Source: Muribaculaceae bacterium (GTDB lineage: Bacteria; Bacteroidota; Bacteroidia; Bacteroidales; Muribaculaceae). Taken from it: a DNA stretch of 64,000 bases. The stretch lies in contig JAGATX010000002.1 in assembly GCA_017621055.1 (NCBI GenBank), forward strand, positions 62,001 through 126,000, read 5' to 3'. Below the pieces are notes generated by a model. That model ran no database searches. It saw only the letters and a program-made list of their open reading frames with translations, and had not been told where the DNA came from. This document shows, piece after piece, positions 1 to 8,848 of this stretch. Within the stretch, counting starts at the first letter, position 1. Every line of letters begins with the position of its first letter. A program made the translations under genes and the position numbers.

Positions 1-447
1 GGCGTTGCCGGCGGAGTTGGTGCCGTCGTAATAAGCCAGCACGGAGTCTACGTATGAAATACGTTCGTCGGAGGCTTCGTCGCCACGGCCCGTGCACCCG
101 CTCATGGCGGGGTTGAGAAGGGCGAGGTTGCGGGGCGCTTTGCGGTGCACGCGGCGCTGTCCGTCGATGACGAGGGTCTCGATATATCCGGCGGCTACAA
201 AACTGTCGATTTCGGCATCGCTGATGTCGGGGTGACGTTCGCGTATGTGCTCGCGTGCCTCGTCGACGGTCCAGGGAAAATCATAAAGCAGGCGCGAGTG
301 GATGGCGGCTGCGGAATCGGCCTCCAGCCATACGGGGACATCGGCCGTCACGGCGGCGTCGGCATGGGCGCCTGCCATGTCGGCAATCTTCCAGGCGGCG
401 AAAGCGCCGACGGCGACAACGAAAAGGAGTAAAACGGTGCGTTTCAT
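1..447 (-). CDS. Secreted protein, N-terminal 149 residues only (transglutaminase-like family suspected)
   Basis: The reading frame opens at the ATG at 447 and runs off the left edge of the window. It starts MKRTVLLLFVVAVGAFAAW, a positively charged then hydrophobic stretch typical of a signal peptide or N-terminal anchor. The following region is acidic and contains FPWTVDEAREHIRERHP and later QRRVHRKAPRNLALLNPAM. From memory, Bacteroidales transglutaminase-domain proteins carry a similar preface (a helical pair followed by an R-K-x-P-R-N-L segment), so that is the best guess, but the catalytic Cys-His-Asp part lies outside the window. The gene is divergent from the DUF5686 gene, and a promoter with good -33 and -7 elements lies just upstream (469-501). 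Confidence 0.7.
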   Translation of the reverse strand, partial: MKRTVLLLFVVAVGAFAAWKIADMAGAHADAAVTADVPVWLEADSAAAIHSRLLYDFPWTVDEAREHIRERHPDISDAEIDSFVAAGYIETLVIDGQRRVHRKAPRNLALLNPAMSGCTGRGDEASDERISYVDSVLAYYDGTNSAGNA

Positions 448-468
448 GGTTTTTGTAAAAATAATAGC

Positions 469-501
469 GTAAAGTTAGCAAAAACTTTCCAAATAGCCAA
501 A
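469..501 (-). promoter_or_regulatory. Bacteroidetes-type promoter for the gene ending at 1
   Basis: On the minus strand, TTTG (501-498) is followed after 20 bases by TAACTTTAC (477-469). This fits the known Bacteroides pattern TTTG-N19-21-TAnnTTTG apart from the last bases of the -7 box. The start codon at 447 is about 20 bases downstream. Confidence 0.6.
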
Positions 502-566
502 AAAACAATGACAGGGCGTTTTTTCAGGCGAATTTTTCGCATTTTTTAGGAGGTTTGTCTGCTGTT

Positions 567-599
567 TTTGGCTGAAAGCGATAAAAGGACTAACTTTGC
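567..599 (+). promoter_or_regulatory. Bacteroidetes-type promoter driving the DUF5686 gene
   Basis: TTTG at 567-570, a 20-base spacer, then TAACTTTGC at 591-599 is a full match to the Bacteroides -33/-7 consensus. The expected transcription start (around 602-606) falls at or just before the ATG at 606, so the message would have almost no leader. Confidence 0.75.
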
Positions 600-605
600 G
601 GCCGA

Positions 606-3134
606 ATGCAGCTAAGAACCGTCATAATAGTCGTACTCCTTGCCGTCGGCATCGGCGCGGTGGCCGCCGACCGCCACGTCAGGGGCATTGTCCGCGACAG
701 CCTCACCACCGAGGGATTGCCATACGCGTCGGTGACCGTCGACGGTAGCGCCACCGGCACCGTCACAGACAGCCGCGGTCTTTTCGAGATTGTCGTTCCG
801 GAGGGCGCGCGTACTGTCACTGCCGCCACGCAGGGCTATGCGCCGCGAACAGTGCCGCTGTGGCAGAATTCTCTGAATATCCTCGATATATATCTTCCGC
901 CACAGGCGCAGGAGCTGCGCGAGGTGGTGGTACATAAGAAGAAATACACAAAGCGCAATAACCCGGCGGTGGAATTCGCGCGCCGTCTGCGCGAGCGCGC
1001 CGATCTTACCGACCCTCGCCGCCGCCCTTATTACAGCTACGAGCGATACGAGCGGATAACCTTGGGCCTCAATGATTTCGATACAGCGGCACACCGTGGC
1101 TTCACCCGTCGCTTTCCCTTCCTTGCCGAACACATCGACACGTCGGCACTCACCGGCAAACCGGTTCTGACCATGAGTGTCAACGAAAGCTCGTCGACCG
1201 TCTACCACCGCTCAGACCCTGCCACCGACCGCGAGATAGTGCACGGACGGCGGCGCCGAGGTGTCGACGAGGTTCTCGAGGCCGAGAATGTGCAGACATT
1301 GCTGAGCGAGGCCTTCCGCGAGGTTGACCTCTATGACAGCGACATACGGTTGCTGCGCAACAATTTCATCAGCCCGTTGTCGGCTCTGGCGCCCGACTTC
1401 TACAGGTTTTATCTTGTAGATACCGTTGCCGTTGCGGGCGTTCCGTGCGTTGTGCTGGCGTTCTATCCTCGAAATCCGGCGTCGACGGGTTTTATAGGCC
1501 ATGTCTACGTCGAGCGCGACGACTCGGCCATGGCCGTGCGGCGTGTCGAACTCAGGGTTTCGCCCGACATAAACCTCAATTTCGTGGATCGTCTTCTCAT
1601 CGAACAGGAATATGCCCGCGGCGAGGGAGGCGAGAGGATAAAGACCCTGGACCGCCTCGTGGCAGAGATGCGCCTCATGCCCGGCACGCCTCAGATATAT
1701 GCGGGCCGTTCGATATCGTTGCGCGGCCACTCGTTCGCGGCGGCGCCCGACAGCATATACGGCGCCCTTGCGACCACACGCGAGGAAGAAGGCTACGACA
1801 GCCGCGACAGCCTTTTCTGGGTTGCGGCAGCGTCGCTGCCGCCGTCGCATGCCGAGAACAGTGTGGCGCTGCTCATGCGCCGGTTGCGCCGTGTTCCCCT
1901 TTATTACTACGGCGAACTGCTGCTGCAGCGTATGTTTACAGGTTACTGGCCCACCGGCAATCCATCGCGCTTCGACATCGGACCGCTCAATACCATAGCG
2001 AGTTACAACAGCGTTGAAGGACTGCGCCTGCGCCTCGGCGGCATGACCACGGCGGCGCTCTCGCCGCGGTGGTTCGGGCGGGCATACGGCGCATACGGCT
2101 TCCGAGACCATCGATGGAAATACGGCGGCGAACTGGAGTACTCCTTCCATGACAAAAGGGTGCATTCGCGTGAGTTTCCCGTACATTCGCTGCGCCTGAG
2201 CCACAGCTACGACATGGACCGCCTCGGCTCTCACTATCTCTATACGAGTCAGGACAACTTTGTGCTGTCGCTCACGCGCATGGCCGACCACCTGCAGGTC
2301 TACCGCCGCGAGACGCGCCTGAAATACACTCTCGAACTTGAAAACAACTTCTCGGTGGAGGCCACCGCCGAGCACGTGCGTCTCGAACAGGGTCCGTATG
2401 TGGGCTTCACCGACGCCAGCGGCTACGAGTGGGGGCACTACGGACGTTGCGCTCTGGAGGTGCAGCTGCGCTATGCTCCGGGCGAGAAGTTCATACAGGA
2501 ACGCTCAAACCGCATACCCGCCAATCTCGATGCGCCCGTGATGGTGCTGAGCCATCGTTTCAGTCCCAAGGGACTGTTCGGCAACCGCTTTGCAGTGCAG
2601 GTCACCGAGGCTTCGTTTTCCAAGCGTTTCTGGCTGTCGATCATGGGTCGCCTTGATGTTGTGGCGGGAGCCGGCCATGTGTGGAGCGCCGCGCCGTTCC
2701 CCGATCTGCTCATTCCCAACGCCAATATCTCGTACACCATCCAGCCCGGCAGTTTCGCACTGATGAACCCTTTGGAATTCGTCAACACCAGCTATGTGAG
2801 CTGCGACCTAACGTATCGCCCGCAGGGATTGCTGCTGAATCTCATTCCGGGTGTCAGACGCCTGGGATTGCGCGAGATAGTGGCATTCCGCGCATTGTGG
2901 GGACATCTCGACCGGCGGTGTACACCCGGCGAGGGGTCGGCGCAGCTCTTCGACTTTCCCGTCGAAGCCCACGTGACGGAAATGAAGCATGGGCCCTACA
3001 TGGAGATTGCCGCCGGCCTCGACAATATACTTCGCTGTTTGCGTGTGGATTATGTCTGGCGGCTGTCCTACCGCGCCGTGCCCTATGAAATCGACCGCTC
3101 GGGCGTGCGCGTGGCCCTGCACCTCACTTTTTAG
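606..3134 (+). CDS. DUF5686 outer-membrane protein with carboxypeptidase-like regulatory domain
   Basis: 842 residues. A signal peptide occupies about residues 1-21 (hydrophobic run ending GIGAVAA). Residues about 24-105 look like the CarboxypepD_reg-like fold that precedes many Bacteroidetes outer-membrane proteins (RGIVRD, ASVTVDG, TVTDSRGLF). From about residue 110, with KKKYTKRNNPAVEFARR, the sequence matches DUF5686, a family predicted to end in an outer-membrane beta barrel; the C-terminal half is rich in alternating aromatic and hydrophobic segments and ends VALHLTF, a typical barrel terminus. Substrate and role are unknown. It lies alone after its own promoter and converges on the MBOAT gene with 9 bases between the stops. 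Confidence 0.88.
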   Translation: MQLRTVIIVVLLAVGIGAVAADRHVRGIVRDSLTTEGLPYASVTVDGSATGTVTDSRGLFEIVVPEGARTVTAATQGYAPRTVPLWQNSLNILDIYLPPQAQELREVVVHKKKYTKRNNPAVEFARRLRERADLTDPRRRPYYSYERYERITLGLNDFDTAAHRGFTRRFPFLAEHIDTSALTGKPVLTMSVNESSSTVYHRSDPATDREIVHGRRRRGVDEVLEAENVQTLLSEAFREVDLYDSDIRLLRNNFISPLSALAPDFYRFYLVDTVAVAGVPCVVLAFYPRNPASTGFIGHVYVERDDSAMAVRRVELRVSPDINLNFVDRLLIEQEYARGEGGERIKTLDRLVAEMRLMPGTPQIYAGRSISLRGHSFAAAPDSIYGALATTREEEGYDSRDSLFWVAAASLPPSHAENSVALLMRRLRRVPLYYYGELLLQRMFTGYWPTGNPSRFDIGPLNTIASYNSVEGLRLRLGGMTTAALSPRWFGRAYGAYGFRDHRWKYGGELEYSFHDKRVHSREFPVHSLRLSHSYDMDRLGSHYLYTSQDNFVLSLTRMADHLQVYRRETRLKYTLELENNFSVEATAEHVRLEQGPYVGFTDASGYEWGHYGRCALEVQLRYAPGEKFIQERSNRIPANLDAPVMVLSHRFSPKGLFGNRFAVQVTEASFSKRFWLSIMGRLDVVAGAGHVWSAAPFPDLLIPNANISYTIQPGSFALMNPLEFVNTSYVSCDLTYRPQGLLLNLIPGVRRLGLREIVAFRALWGHLDRRCTPGEGSAQLFDFPVEAHVTEMKHGPYMEIAAGLDNILRCLRVDYVWRLSYRAVPYEIDRSGVRVALHLTF

Positions 3135-3143
3135 AAGCTGCTC

Positions 3144-4625
3144 CTAATACTGCAGATAGATGAACGGCACAAGTTCGCTCTGGCGTGTCTGCACCACGAT
3201 GAAGATTATGGTTGCCAGCAGCAGGCCCTGATATACGGCGGGCAACGCCGTGTATGCCTCAGCGGCGCCGACAGTCCAGGTCCGAGGCGTCATGTGGGCT
3301 ATGTAACCCATTGCAATGGCGAGAACTATCATCATATAGCCTTCGACAAACTGGCCGGCCACCGACAGATGGAAATCAGTGAAAATCTGCGTGAAAATCT
3401 CGCCGACGGCCGCCATGCCCGGCGCCCGGAAGAAAGTGAAGCCTATCACCATGAGCGCAAAGGTTATTGCAATGTTGGCCCACCGCAGTTCGGGGCGTCC
3501 TTTGAGAGCATCCGGCACACGCCACACCTTTTTCAGAGCCTTGTGGGCGATGAGCAGTGCGCCGTTGTAGGCACCCCATATAATGTACATGGGCGATGCG
3601 CCGTGCCACAGACCGCCCAGCACCATGGTGGCCATCAGATTGAAGTCGCGACGCCGCCGCCCGCGGCGGTTGCCGCCAAAGGGTATGTAGAGATAGTCGC
3701 GCAGCCACGTGCTCAGCGATATATGCCAACGCGCCCAGAACTCTGTGGGACTCTGGCTCTTGAAGGGCGCGTTGAAATTCTGCTTGAACCGGTAGCCGAG
3801 CACCAGCGCCAGGCCTATCGCCATGTCGGAGTAGCCCGAGAAGTCGCAATAAATCTGAATTGTGAAGCCGATGCAACCCATCAGGTTCTCGAAGCCGGAA
3901 TAGAGCATGGGATTGTCGAAAATACGATCCACGAAGTTGCCGCTGATATAGTCGGCGATGACCACTTTCTTTATCAGTCCGGTCATTATCATGAACAGGC
4001 CTTCGGAAGTCATTGCCGGCGTGGGGTTTGTATTTGCGGCGATCTGCGGCAGAATATCGCGCGCACGCACAACGGGACCGGCGAGCAGCGGCGGGAAGAA
4101 GGTGAGGAAAAAAGCGTATTCGAGGAAGTCGCGGCAGGGCTGGAGGTCACCGCGGTAGATATCCACCATATAGCTGATGGACCGGAAGGTGAAGAACGAT
4201 ATACCCGCCGGCAGAAGGATGTCGAGAGGGTCGAACGTACTCCCCGCTATGGAGTGGAATGCGCCGAGAATGAGGTTGAAGTACTTGAAGTACACCAGCA
4301 TGCCCACGTTTGCCACGACGTTGACGGCGACAATGGCCTTTGCTGCCGCCGAGCGTGGAGCCACGCGTCCCAGAAGCATGCCCAGCAGCCAGTCGGCGGT
4401 ACATACGCCGGCGAGGATGGCAACGCACCACGACGCCGATTTATAATAGAAATATAGCGAAAAGGCTATCACCACGAGCATTTTGATGCGCGGCCGATTC
4501 TTGACGGCGTGGTACACGGTAAGAAAGACAACGAACAGCACCATGAACAGCCCCGTGTTGAAGAGCAGAGGTTCGGAGGGGTTGTAGGAGAGGAGAGCTA
4601 CAAGGCGCTCGATTAATTCGGACAT
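3144..4625 (-). CDS. MBOAT family O-acyltransferase (AlgI-like)
   Basis: 493 residues with about ten hydrophobic segments. The core motif region reads QSPTEFWARWHISLSTWL, then YIPFGGNRRG, then MVLGGLWHGASPMYIIWG; the histidine in LWHGA is the presumed catalytic residue of the membrane-bound O-acyltransferase family. AlgI-like members pass acyl groups across the inner membrane onto exported glycans in partnership with an SGNH/AlgJ-type protein. No such partner lies next to it here. It is the last gene of the minus-strand run beginning at tsaB, 13 bases after the GntP gene. The presence of a sugar transferase in the same run is compatible with modification of a surface polysaccharide, but the acceptor cannot be named. 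Confidence 0.9.
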   Translation of the reverse strand: MSELIERLVALLSYNPSEPLLFNTGLFMVLFVVFLTVYHAVKNRPRIKMLVVIAFSLYFYYKSASWCVAILAGVCTADWLLGMLLGRVAPRSAAAKAIVAVNVVANVGMLVYFKYFNLILGAFHSIAGSTFDPLDILLPAGISFFTFRSISYMVDIYRGDLQPCRDFLEYAFFLTFFPPLLAGPVVRARDILPQIAANTNPTPAMTSEGLFMIMTGLIKKVVIADYISGNFVDRIFDNPMLYSGFENLMGCIGFTIQIYCDFSGYSDMAIGLALVLGYRFKQNFNAPFKSQSPTEFWARWHISLSTWLRDYLYIPFGGNRRGRRRRDFNLMATMVLGGLWHGASPMYIIWGAYNGALLIAHKALKKVWRVPDALKGRPELRWANIAITFALMVIGFTFFRAPGMAAVGEIFTQIFTDFHLSVAGQFVEGYMMIVLAIAMGYIAHMTPRTWTVGAAEAYTALPAVYQGLLLATIIFIVVQTRQSELVPFIYLQY

Positions 4626-4638
4626 AGGTTCAGTAATT

Positions 4639-5892
4639 TTAGCCTATGAAAAGGTAACATATAAAAGTGGAGAGGGCGAGGACAAAACCTATGGCGCTCT
4701 CATAAGGGATGAGACGCAGACGGCCCGATATCGACATTTCGCCGACCCCGGCGGTGGCATGGAAGAACGAGCCGTGGGGCATGTGGTCGAAGACGGTTGC
4801 GCCCGAGTTTATCATAGCGGCGCCCCATACGGCGCTGTCGCCGGCGGCGAGGATGGCGTCGCCGAACGATGCGGAGGCCACGGTGGCGCCGGCGGTGGTC
4901 GATGCTGTGGCGCCCGACATCAGCATTGCCGACACGGGGGCTATAAGACGGTCGCCTATCGATGTCTGTCCCAGCAGGTTGAGCAGCACATCTTTAATGC
5001 TTGAGGCCTTGATCACGCCGGCAATGGTGCCGGTGCCTACCAGCAGGACTGCCACACCGCCCATTTTCTCAATGCCGTAGGCCAGACATTTGTGGACGAT
5101 GGCACCTTTGCGCATGGCTATCAGACCCACGAGCCCTCCCGCGGGCAGGGCGACGAGCGGGTCGACCGTTATTCCGAATAGGGGCCGTAGGATGAGCAGG
5201 CCGATGGCCACGATCGGCCCGGCCACCGCCGTTAAGAACGACGGGAGGCCCTCGGAGGGTGCCGCGGCGTTATGAACGCCGAACTGCGCCTGCGGGTTGC
5301 GGCGTCTGAGCACGGCACCGATAACCCAGACGGTGAAAATAAATCCGACGATGGCCGGCAATATGTTGGCAATCATTACCGACGACAGGTCGGCGCCGAG
5401 GTTTTCGGCGGCTATGATGGTGTTGGGATTGGGCGACACGATGTTGCCGCATTTACCGCCGCCGATCATCATAAGCAGCAGGTGCGAGTTTGCCAGCCCG
5501 AGCCGGCGTCCGGCGCTGAGGGCTATGGGTGCGACGGTTATGACGGCGACATCGATAAACACGCCGGAGGCCGTCAGCAACATTGCCGCCAATGCCATGG
5601 CGGCATATACACGGCGTTCGCCCATGGCGCGGATCACTCCGTTGGCAATAGTCTCGGCCGCCCCGGTAACGACGAGTACGCCCGAGAGCACGCCGGCGGC
5701 GAGCACGCGCACTATTGCCGGCGCAACGTCCTGAACGCCCGATACCATAGCCGCCACGACAGAGGTCAGCCCGGTGCCTCCGGCCAGACCGCCGGCCAAC
5801 GCTCCCGCCATCAGCGCGAACGCCGGGTTCACCTTTTTAATAATAAGGAAAATGGCCAGTGCGAGGCCAATGAGTGCTCCTATTGCAGTCAT
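4639..5892 (-). CDS. GntP family permease, probably for glycerate or a related hydroxy acid
   Basis: 417 residues, almost entirely hydrophobic, with the glycine-rich GntP/gluconate:H+ symporter pattern (MAGALAGGLAGGTGL; MMIGGGKCGNIVSPNPNTIIAAE; ASSIKDVLLNLLGQ). Its start codon overlaps the stop of the glycerate kinase gene by four bases (ATGA at 5889-5892). GntP transporters next to glycerate kinases are a recurrent pairing, so import of glycerate is the simplest reading. Gluconate or another sugar acid is possible. The usual GntP length is about 440 residues, so the gene looks complete. Confidence 0.88.
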   Translation of the reverse strand: MTAIGALIGLALAIFLIIKKVNPAFALMAGALAGGLAGGTGLTSVVAAMVSGVQDVAPAIVRVLAAGVLSGVLVVTGAAETIANGVIRAMGERRVYAAMALAAMLLTASGVFIDVAVITVAPIALSAGRRLGLANSHLLLMMIGGGKCGNIVSPNPNTIIAAENLGADLSSVMIANILPAIVGFIFTVWVIGAVLRRRNPQAQFGVHNAAAPSEGLPSFLTAVAGPIVAIGLLILRPLFGITVDPLVALPAGGLVGLIAMRKGAIVHKCLAYGIEKMGGVAVLLVGTGTIAGVIKASSIKDVLLNLLGQTSIGDRLIAPVSAMLMSGATASTTAGATVASASFGDAILAAGDSAVWGAAMINSGATVFDHMPHGSFFHATAGVGEMSISGRLRLIPYESAIGFVLALSTFICYLFIG

Positions 5893-7040
5893 ACGTCACG
5901 AAAGAATAAACGGCAAATCATTGCTGCCGTATTGTGAACGTTATCGGCCGCCACGGCGGTCTGCATGGCAGTCTGCAGCGATACCGGCCCCTGCACCACG
6001 GGCACGGCGGCGAGAAAACCGGCGCCGACAATGCTCCCGGGGTCATCCACCGAGCCGCCGATAGCCACAGTGGGCACACCGGCAGCAGATGCGCGACGCA
6101 TAATTCCCCAAGGAGCCTTGCCCATGGCAGTCTGGGTGTCGAGACGTCCTTCTCCGGTAATCACCAGGTCGGCATCGGCCACGGCGGCGTCGAAGCCGGC
6201 AAGGTCGAGCACCAGGTCGATGCCCGAGCGCACTGTGGCGCCGAGCATGGCTATGAAGCCTCCGGCAAGACCGCCGGCAGCTCCGGCGCCCGCAGTGGTG
6301 CTGATATCGCGGCCGGAAGCGGCGGCGTAGACCTCGGCGAGGTGTCGCATTCCTTCTTCAAGTTGCTCCACAACAGCGGGCGAGGCACCTTTTTGCGGCG
6401 AAAACACCTTTGCGGCGCCGGCGGAGCCTACAAAAGGTGAGGTGACGTCGCAGGCGAGGATGAATTCGAGACCTTCGGGCATTTTCCCGGGAGGAGGAGG
6501 AGTGACAGAGTCTATGCGGCTCAGGTCGGCGCCCACGGGCACGGCGATGGTGTTGCCGGCAGTGTCGGCAAAGCGGAAGCCCAGAGCGGCGAGCATGCCC
6601 GCACCGCCGTCGTTGGTGGCGCTTCCGCCAAGACCCACCACAAGGCGGCGGCATCCTCTCGCCAAGGCGTCGGCTATCATATCGCCCACGCCATAGGTGG
6701 TGGTGTACAACGGATTGCGCTCGTTGTGGGCTAGCATGGTCAGGCCGGCGGCCTGGGCCATTTCTATTATGGCCGTCCTGCCGTCGGCCGACACGGCATA
6801 ACGGGCGTCGACAGGCCGCATCAGGGCGTCGTGCGCCGGGCAAGTCACGGCTGTGGCATGGGTGGCGTCGGTTATGGCCTCCATGGTGCCCTCGCCGCCG
6901 TCGCCTATGGTGATGCAGCGCACTTGTGCCGACGGAAAGACGCTCTCCACGCCACTTTTGACGTAGAGATTAGCCTCGCGCGACGAAAGCGACCCCTTGA
7001 AGGAGTCGCATGCACTGATTATCCTGATTGTTCTATTCAT
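5889..7040 (-). CDS. Glycerate kinase (GlxK/GarK type)
   Basis: 383 residues. It phosphorylates glycerate with ATP, usually to 2-phosphoglycerate in this family. The N-terminus IISACDSFKGSLSSREA is the family signature (DSFKGSL), followed by IGDGGEGTMEAI, VVGLGGSATNDGGAGMLAALG and DLVITGEGRLDTQT, all diagnostic for the type II glycerate kinases. Position in the run is tight: it overlaps the ClC stop by one base (TGATG at 7040) and the GntP start by four bases, so the three are very likely translated from one message. With the downstream permease it forms an uptake-plus-activation module feeding lower glycolysis. Confidence 0.93.
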   Translation of the reverse strand: MNRTIRIISACDSFKGSLSSREANLYVKSGVESVFPSAQVRCITIGDGGEGTMEAITDATHATAVTCPAHDALMRPVDARYAVSADGRTAIIEMAQAAGLTMLAHNERNPLYTTTYGVGDMIADALARGCRRLVVGLGGSATNDGGAGMLAALGFRFADTAGNTIAVPVGADLSRIDSVTPPPPGKMPEGLEFILACDVTSPFVGSAGAAKVFSPQKGASPAVVEQLEEGMRHLAEVYAAASGRDISTTAGAGAAGGLAGGFIAMLGATVRSGIDLVLDLAGFDAAVADADLVITGEGRLDTQTAMGKAPWGIMRRASAAGVPTVAIGGSVDDPGSIVGAGFLAAVPVVQGPVSLQTAMQTAVAADNVHNTAAMICRLFFRDV

Positions 7041-8848
7041 CAGTCTTCTGAATAGTGGCGCAGTACGCGCCTGTAAGAGTTGAAAATCTTGCTCTTGGAC
7101 ACAAAGCCCACGTAAATGCCCTTGTCGACCACCGGCAGGTTCCAGGCGCCGGTGTCGTCGAATAGCTTCATCACCTCGTCCATGTTGTCGGAGATCTCAA
7201 TTCGCGCCGGCGGCATGGCCATGAAAGTGCTCACCCTCATTCGGCGGTACAGCTCGGGCCGGAACATTATGTTGCGGATATCGTCGAGGAGCACCACGCC
7301 CGCGAGCTCGCGCCGTTCGTTGATGACCGGGAAAAGGTTGCGCTTGCTGGCCGAGATCACCTCCACCATTTCCTTGAGGGTCATTTCGGGATACACGGGC
7401 AGAAAGTCGGTTTCTATCACGTTGTCGATTTTCAGGAGCGTCAGCACTGCCTTGTCCTTGTGGTGGGTGAGCAGTTCGCCGCGCTGCGCAAGGCGCATGG
7501 TGTATATGGAGTATGGTTCGAAGAATTTTATCGTGCCGTAGGCTATTGTACTGACAATAAGCAGGGGAAGAAACAGTTCGTAGCCACCGGTAAGCTCGAC
7601 GGTGAGGAAGATTGCCATCAGCGGCGCGTGCATCACGGCGGCCATCACTCCGGCCATGCCTATCAGGGCGAAGTTCTTGCTCGAGAGCACGGGCCCGAAA
7701 TCAAAGTAGTTGAGAACGAAGGCGAACAGGAAGCCCGTCATGCACCCTACATAAAGCGACGGTGCGAAAGTGCCGCCCACGCCGCCGGCGCCGTTGGTGC
7801 TCGATGTGGCGAAGGCCTTGGTGAGGATGATCATGAGGATGAACAGCGCCAGGAACCACACTTCGTGGCGGTCGGAGTAGAACAGGGAGCCGTTGACAAT
7901 CGACGAGGTGTCACCACCCAGAAGGCCGACAATCGAGCCGTAGCCCTCGCCGTAGAGCGGCGGGAAGAGGAACACCAGCAACGAGAGAATCGAGCAGCCC
8001 ACAAGGGTGCGCACCCACCGGTTGTGTATTCGGCTGAAGAAATTCTCCATCATGTTCATCACGCGGGTGAAGTAAAGGCTCACGAAGCCGCACACCAGCC
8101 CCAGCGCTATGACAAAGGGTATGCGCGATATATAGAAATCTTCGGTCTGGGCAAAGAAAAACTCGAATTCATAGCCGGTGTACACATATGCAAGCGTGGT
8201 GCTCGTTATCGAGGCGATGAGCAGAGGCATGACCGACACTGTGGTAAGGTCCAGCATGAGGACCTCTAAGGTGAACAGCATGCCGGCGATGGGGGCCTTG
8301 AAGATGCCGGCAATGCCGGCTGCGGCGCCGCAGCCCACCAGAATCATGAGAATGCGTGGACTCATGCGGAACACGCGGCCCAGATTTGAGCCTATGGCGG
8401 CGCCGGTGTATACAATAGGCCCCTCGGCACCTACCGAACCGCCGAAGCCTATGGTTACCGAGCTGGCTATCACAGAGGTGTAGATGTTGTGTTTCTTCAG
8501 TCGGCTTTTGTTCTGCGATATTGCGTAGAGCACGCGGGTAACGCCGTGGCTGATATTGTCGCGAACCATGTATCGCACATAAAGTGCGGTGAGCACCACG
8601 CCCACGGCGGGCAGAAGGATATAGAGGTAGTTGCCGCTTTCGAGATTTATATGCCCGGTGAGAACGTTGGAAATAAAATGGATGAGGAATTTGAGCACTA
8701 TCGCCGCGCAACCGCTGAAAATGCCTACGAGTAATGCCAGCACGAGCACAAAATTCTTCTCCTTTATGTGATGCTCGCGCCAGAGAAGGAATTTCATGAA
8801 TCCCTGGCGGAAACGTCCGGACGGCTTATGTTCGTTGTTTTGTTCCAT
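7040..8848 (-). CDS. ClC-family chloride channel/antiporter with C-terminal CBS domains
   Basis: 602 residues: a membrane core of about 440 residues and a cytoplasmic tail with a CBS pair (KIDNVIETDFLPVYPEMTLKE; FMAMPPARIEISDNMDEVMKLF). Filter motifs are visible: GFGGSVGAEGPIVYTG, where the gating glutamate is kept but the usual Arg before it is Ala, and GGVGGTFAPSLYVGC in place of the common GIFAP. The protein moves Cl- across the inner membrane, either as a channel or as a Cl-/H+ exchanger; the sequence alone does not decide. Start and stop each overlap a neighbour by one base (TAATG, TGATG), showing tight coupling to the sugar transferase and glycerate kinase genes. Confidence 0.93.
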   Translation of the reverse strand: MEQNNEHKPSGRFRQGFMKFLLWREHHIKEKNFVLVLALLVGIFSGCAAIVLKFLIHFISNVLTGHINLESGNYLYILLPAVGVVLTALYVRYMVRDNISHGVTRVLYAISQNKSRLKKHNIYTSVIASSVTIGFGGSVGAEGPIVYTGAAIGSNLGRVFRMSPRILMILVGCGAAAGIAGIFKAPIAGMLFTLEVLMLDLTTVSVMPLLIASITSTTLAYVYTGYEFEFFFAQTEDFYISRIPFVIALGLVCGFVSLYFTRVMNMMENFFSRIHNRWVRTLVGCSILSLLVFLFPPLYGEGYGSIVGLLGGDTSSIVNGSLFYSDRHEVWFLALFILMIILTKAFATSSTNGAGGVGGTFAPSLYVGCMTGFLFAFVLNYFDFGPVLSSKNFALIGMAGVMAAVMHAPLMAIFLTVELTGGYELFLPLLIVSTIAYGTIKFFEPYSIYTMRLAQRGELLTHHKDKAVLTLLKIDNVIETDFLPVYPEMTLKEMVEVISASKRNLFPVINERRELAGVVLLDDIRNIMFRPELYRRMRVSTFMAMPPARIEISDNMDEVMKLFDDTGAWNLPVVDKGIYVGFVSKSKIFNSYRRVLRHYSED

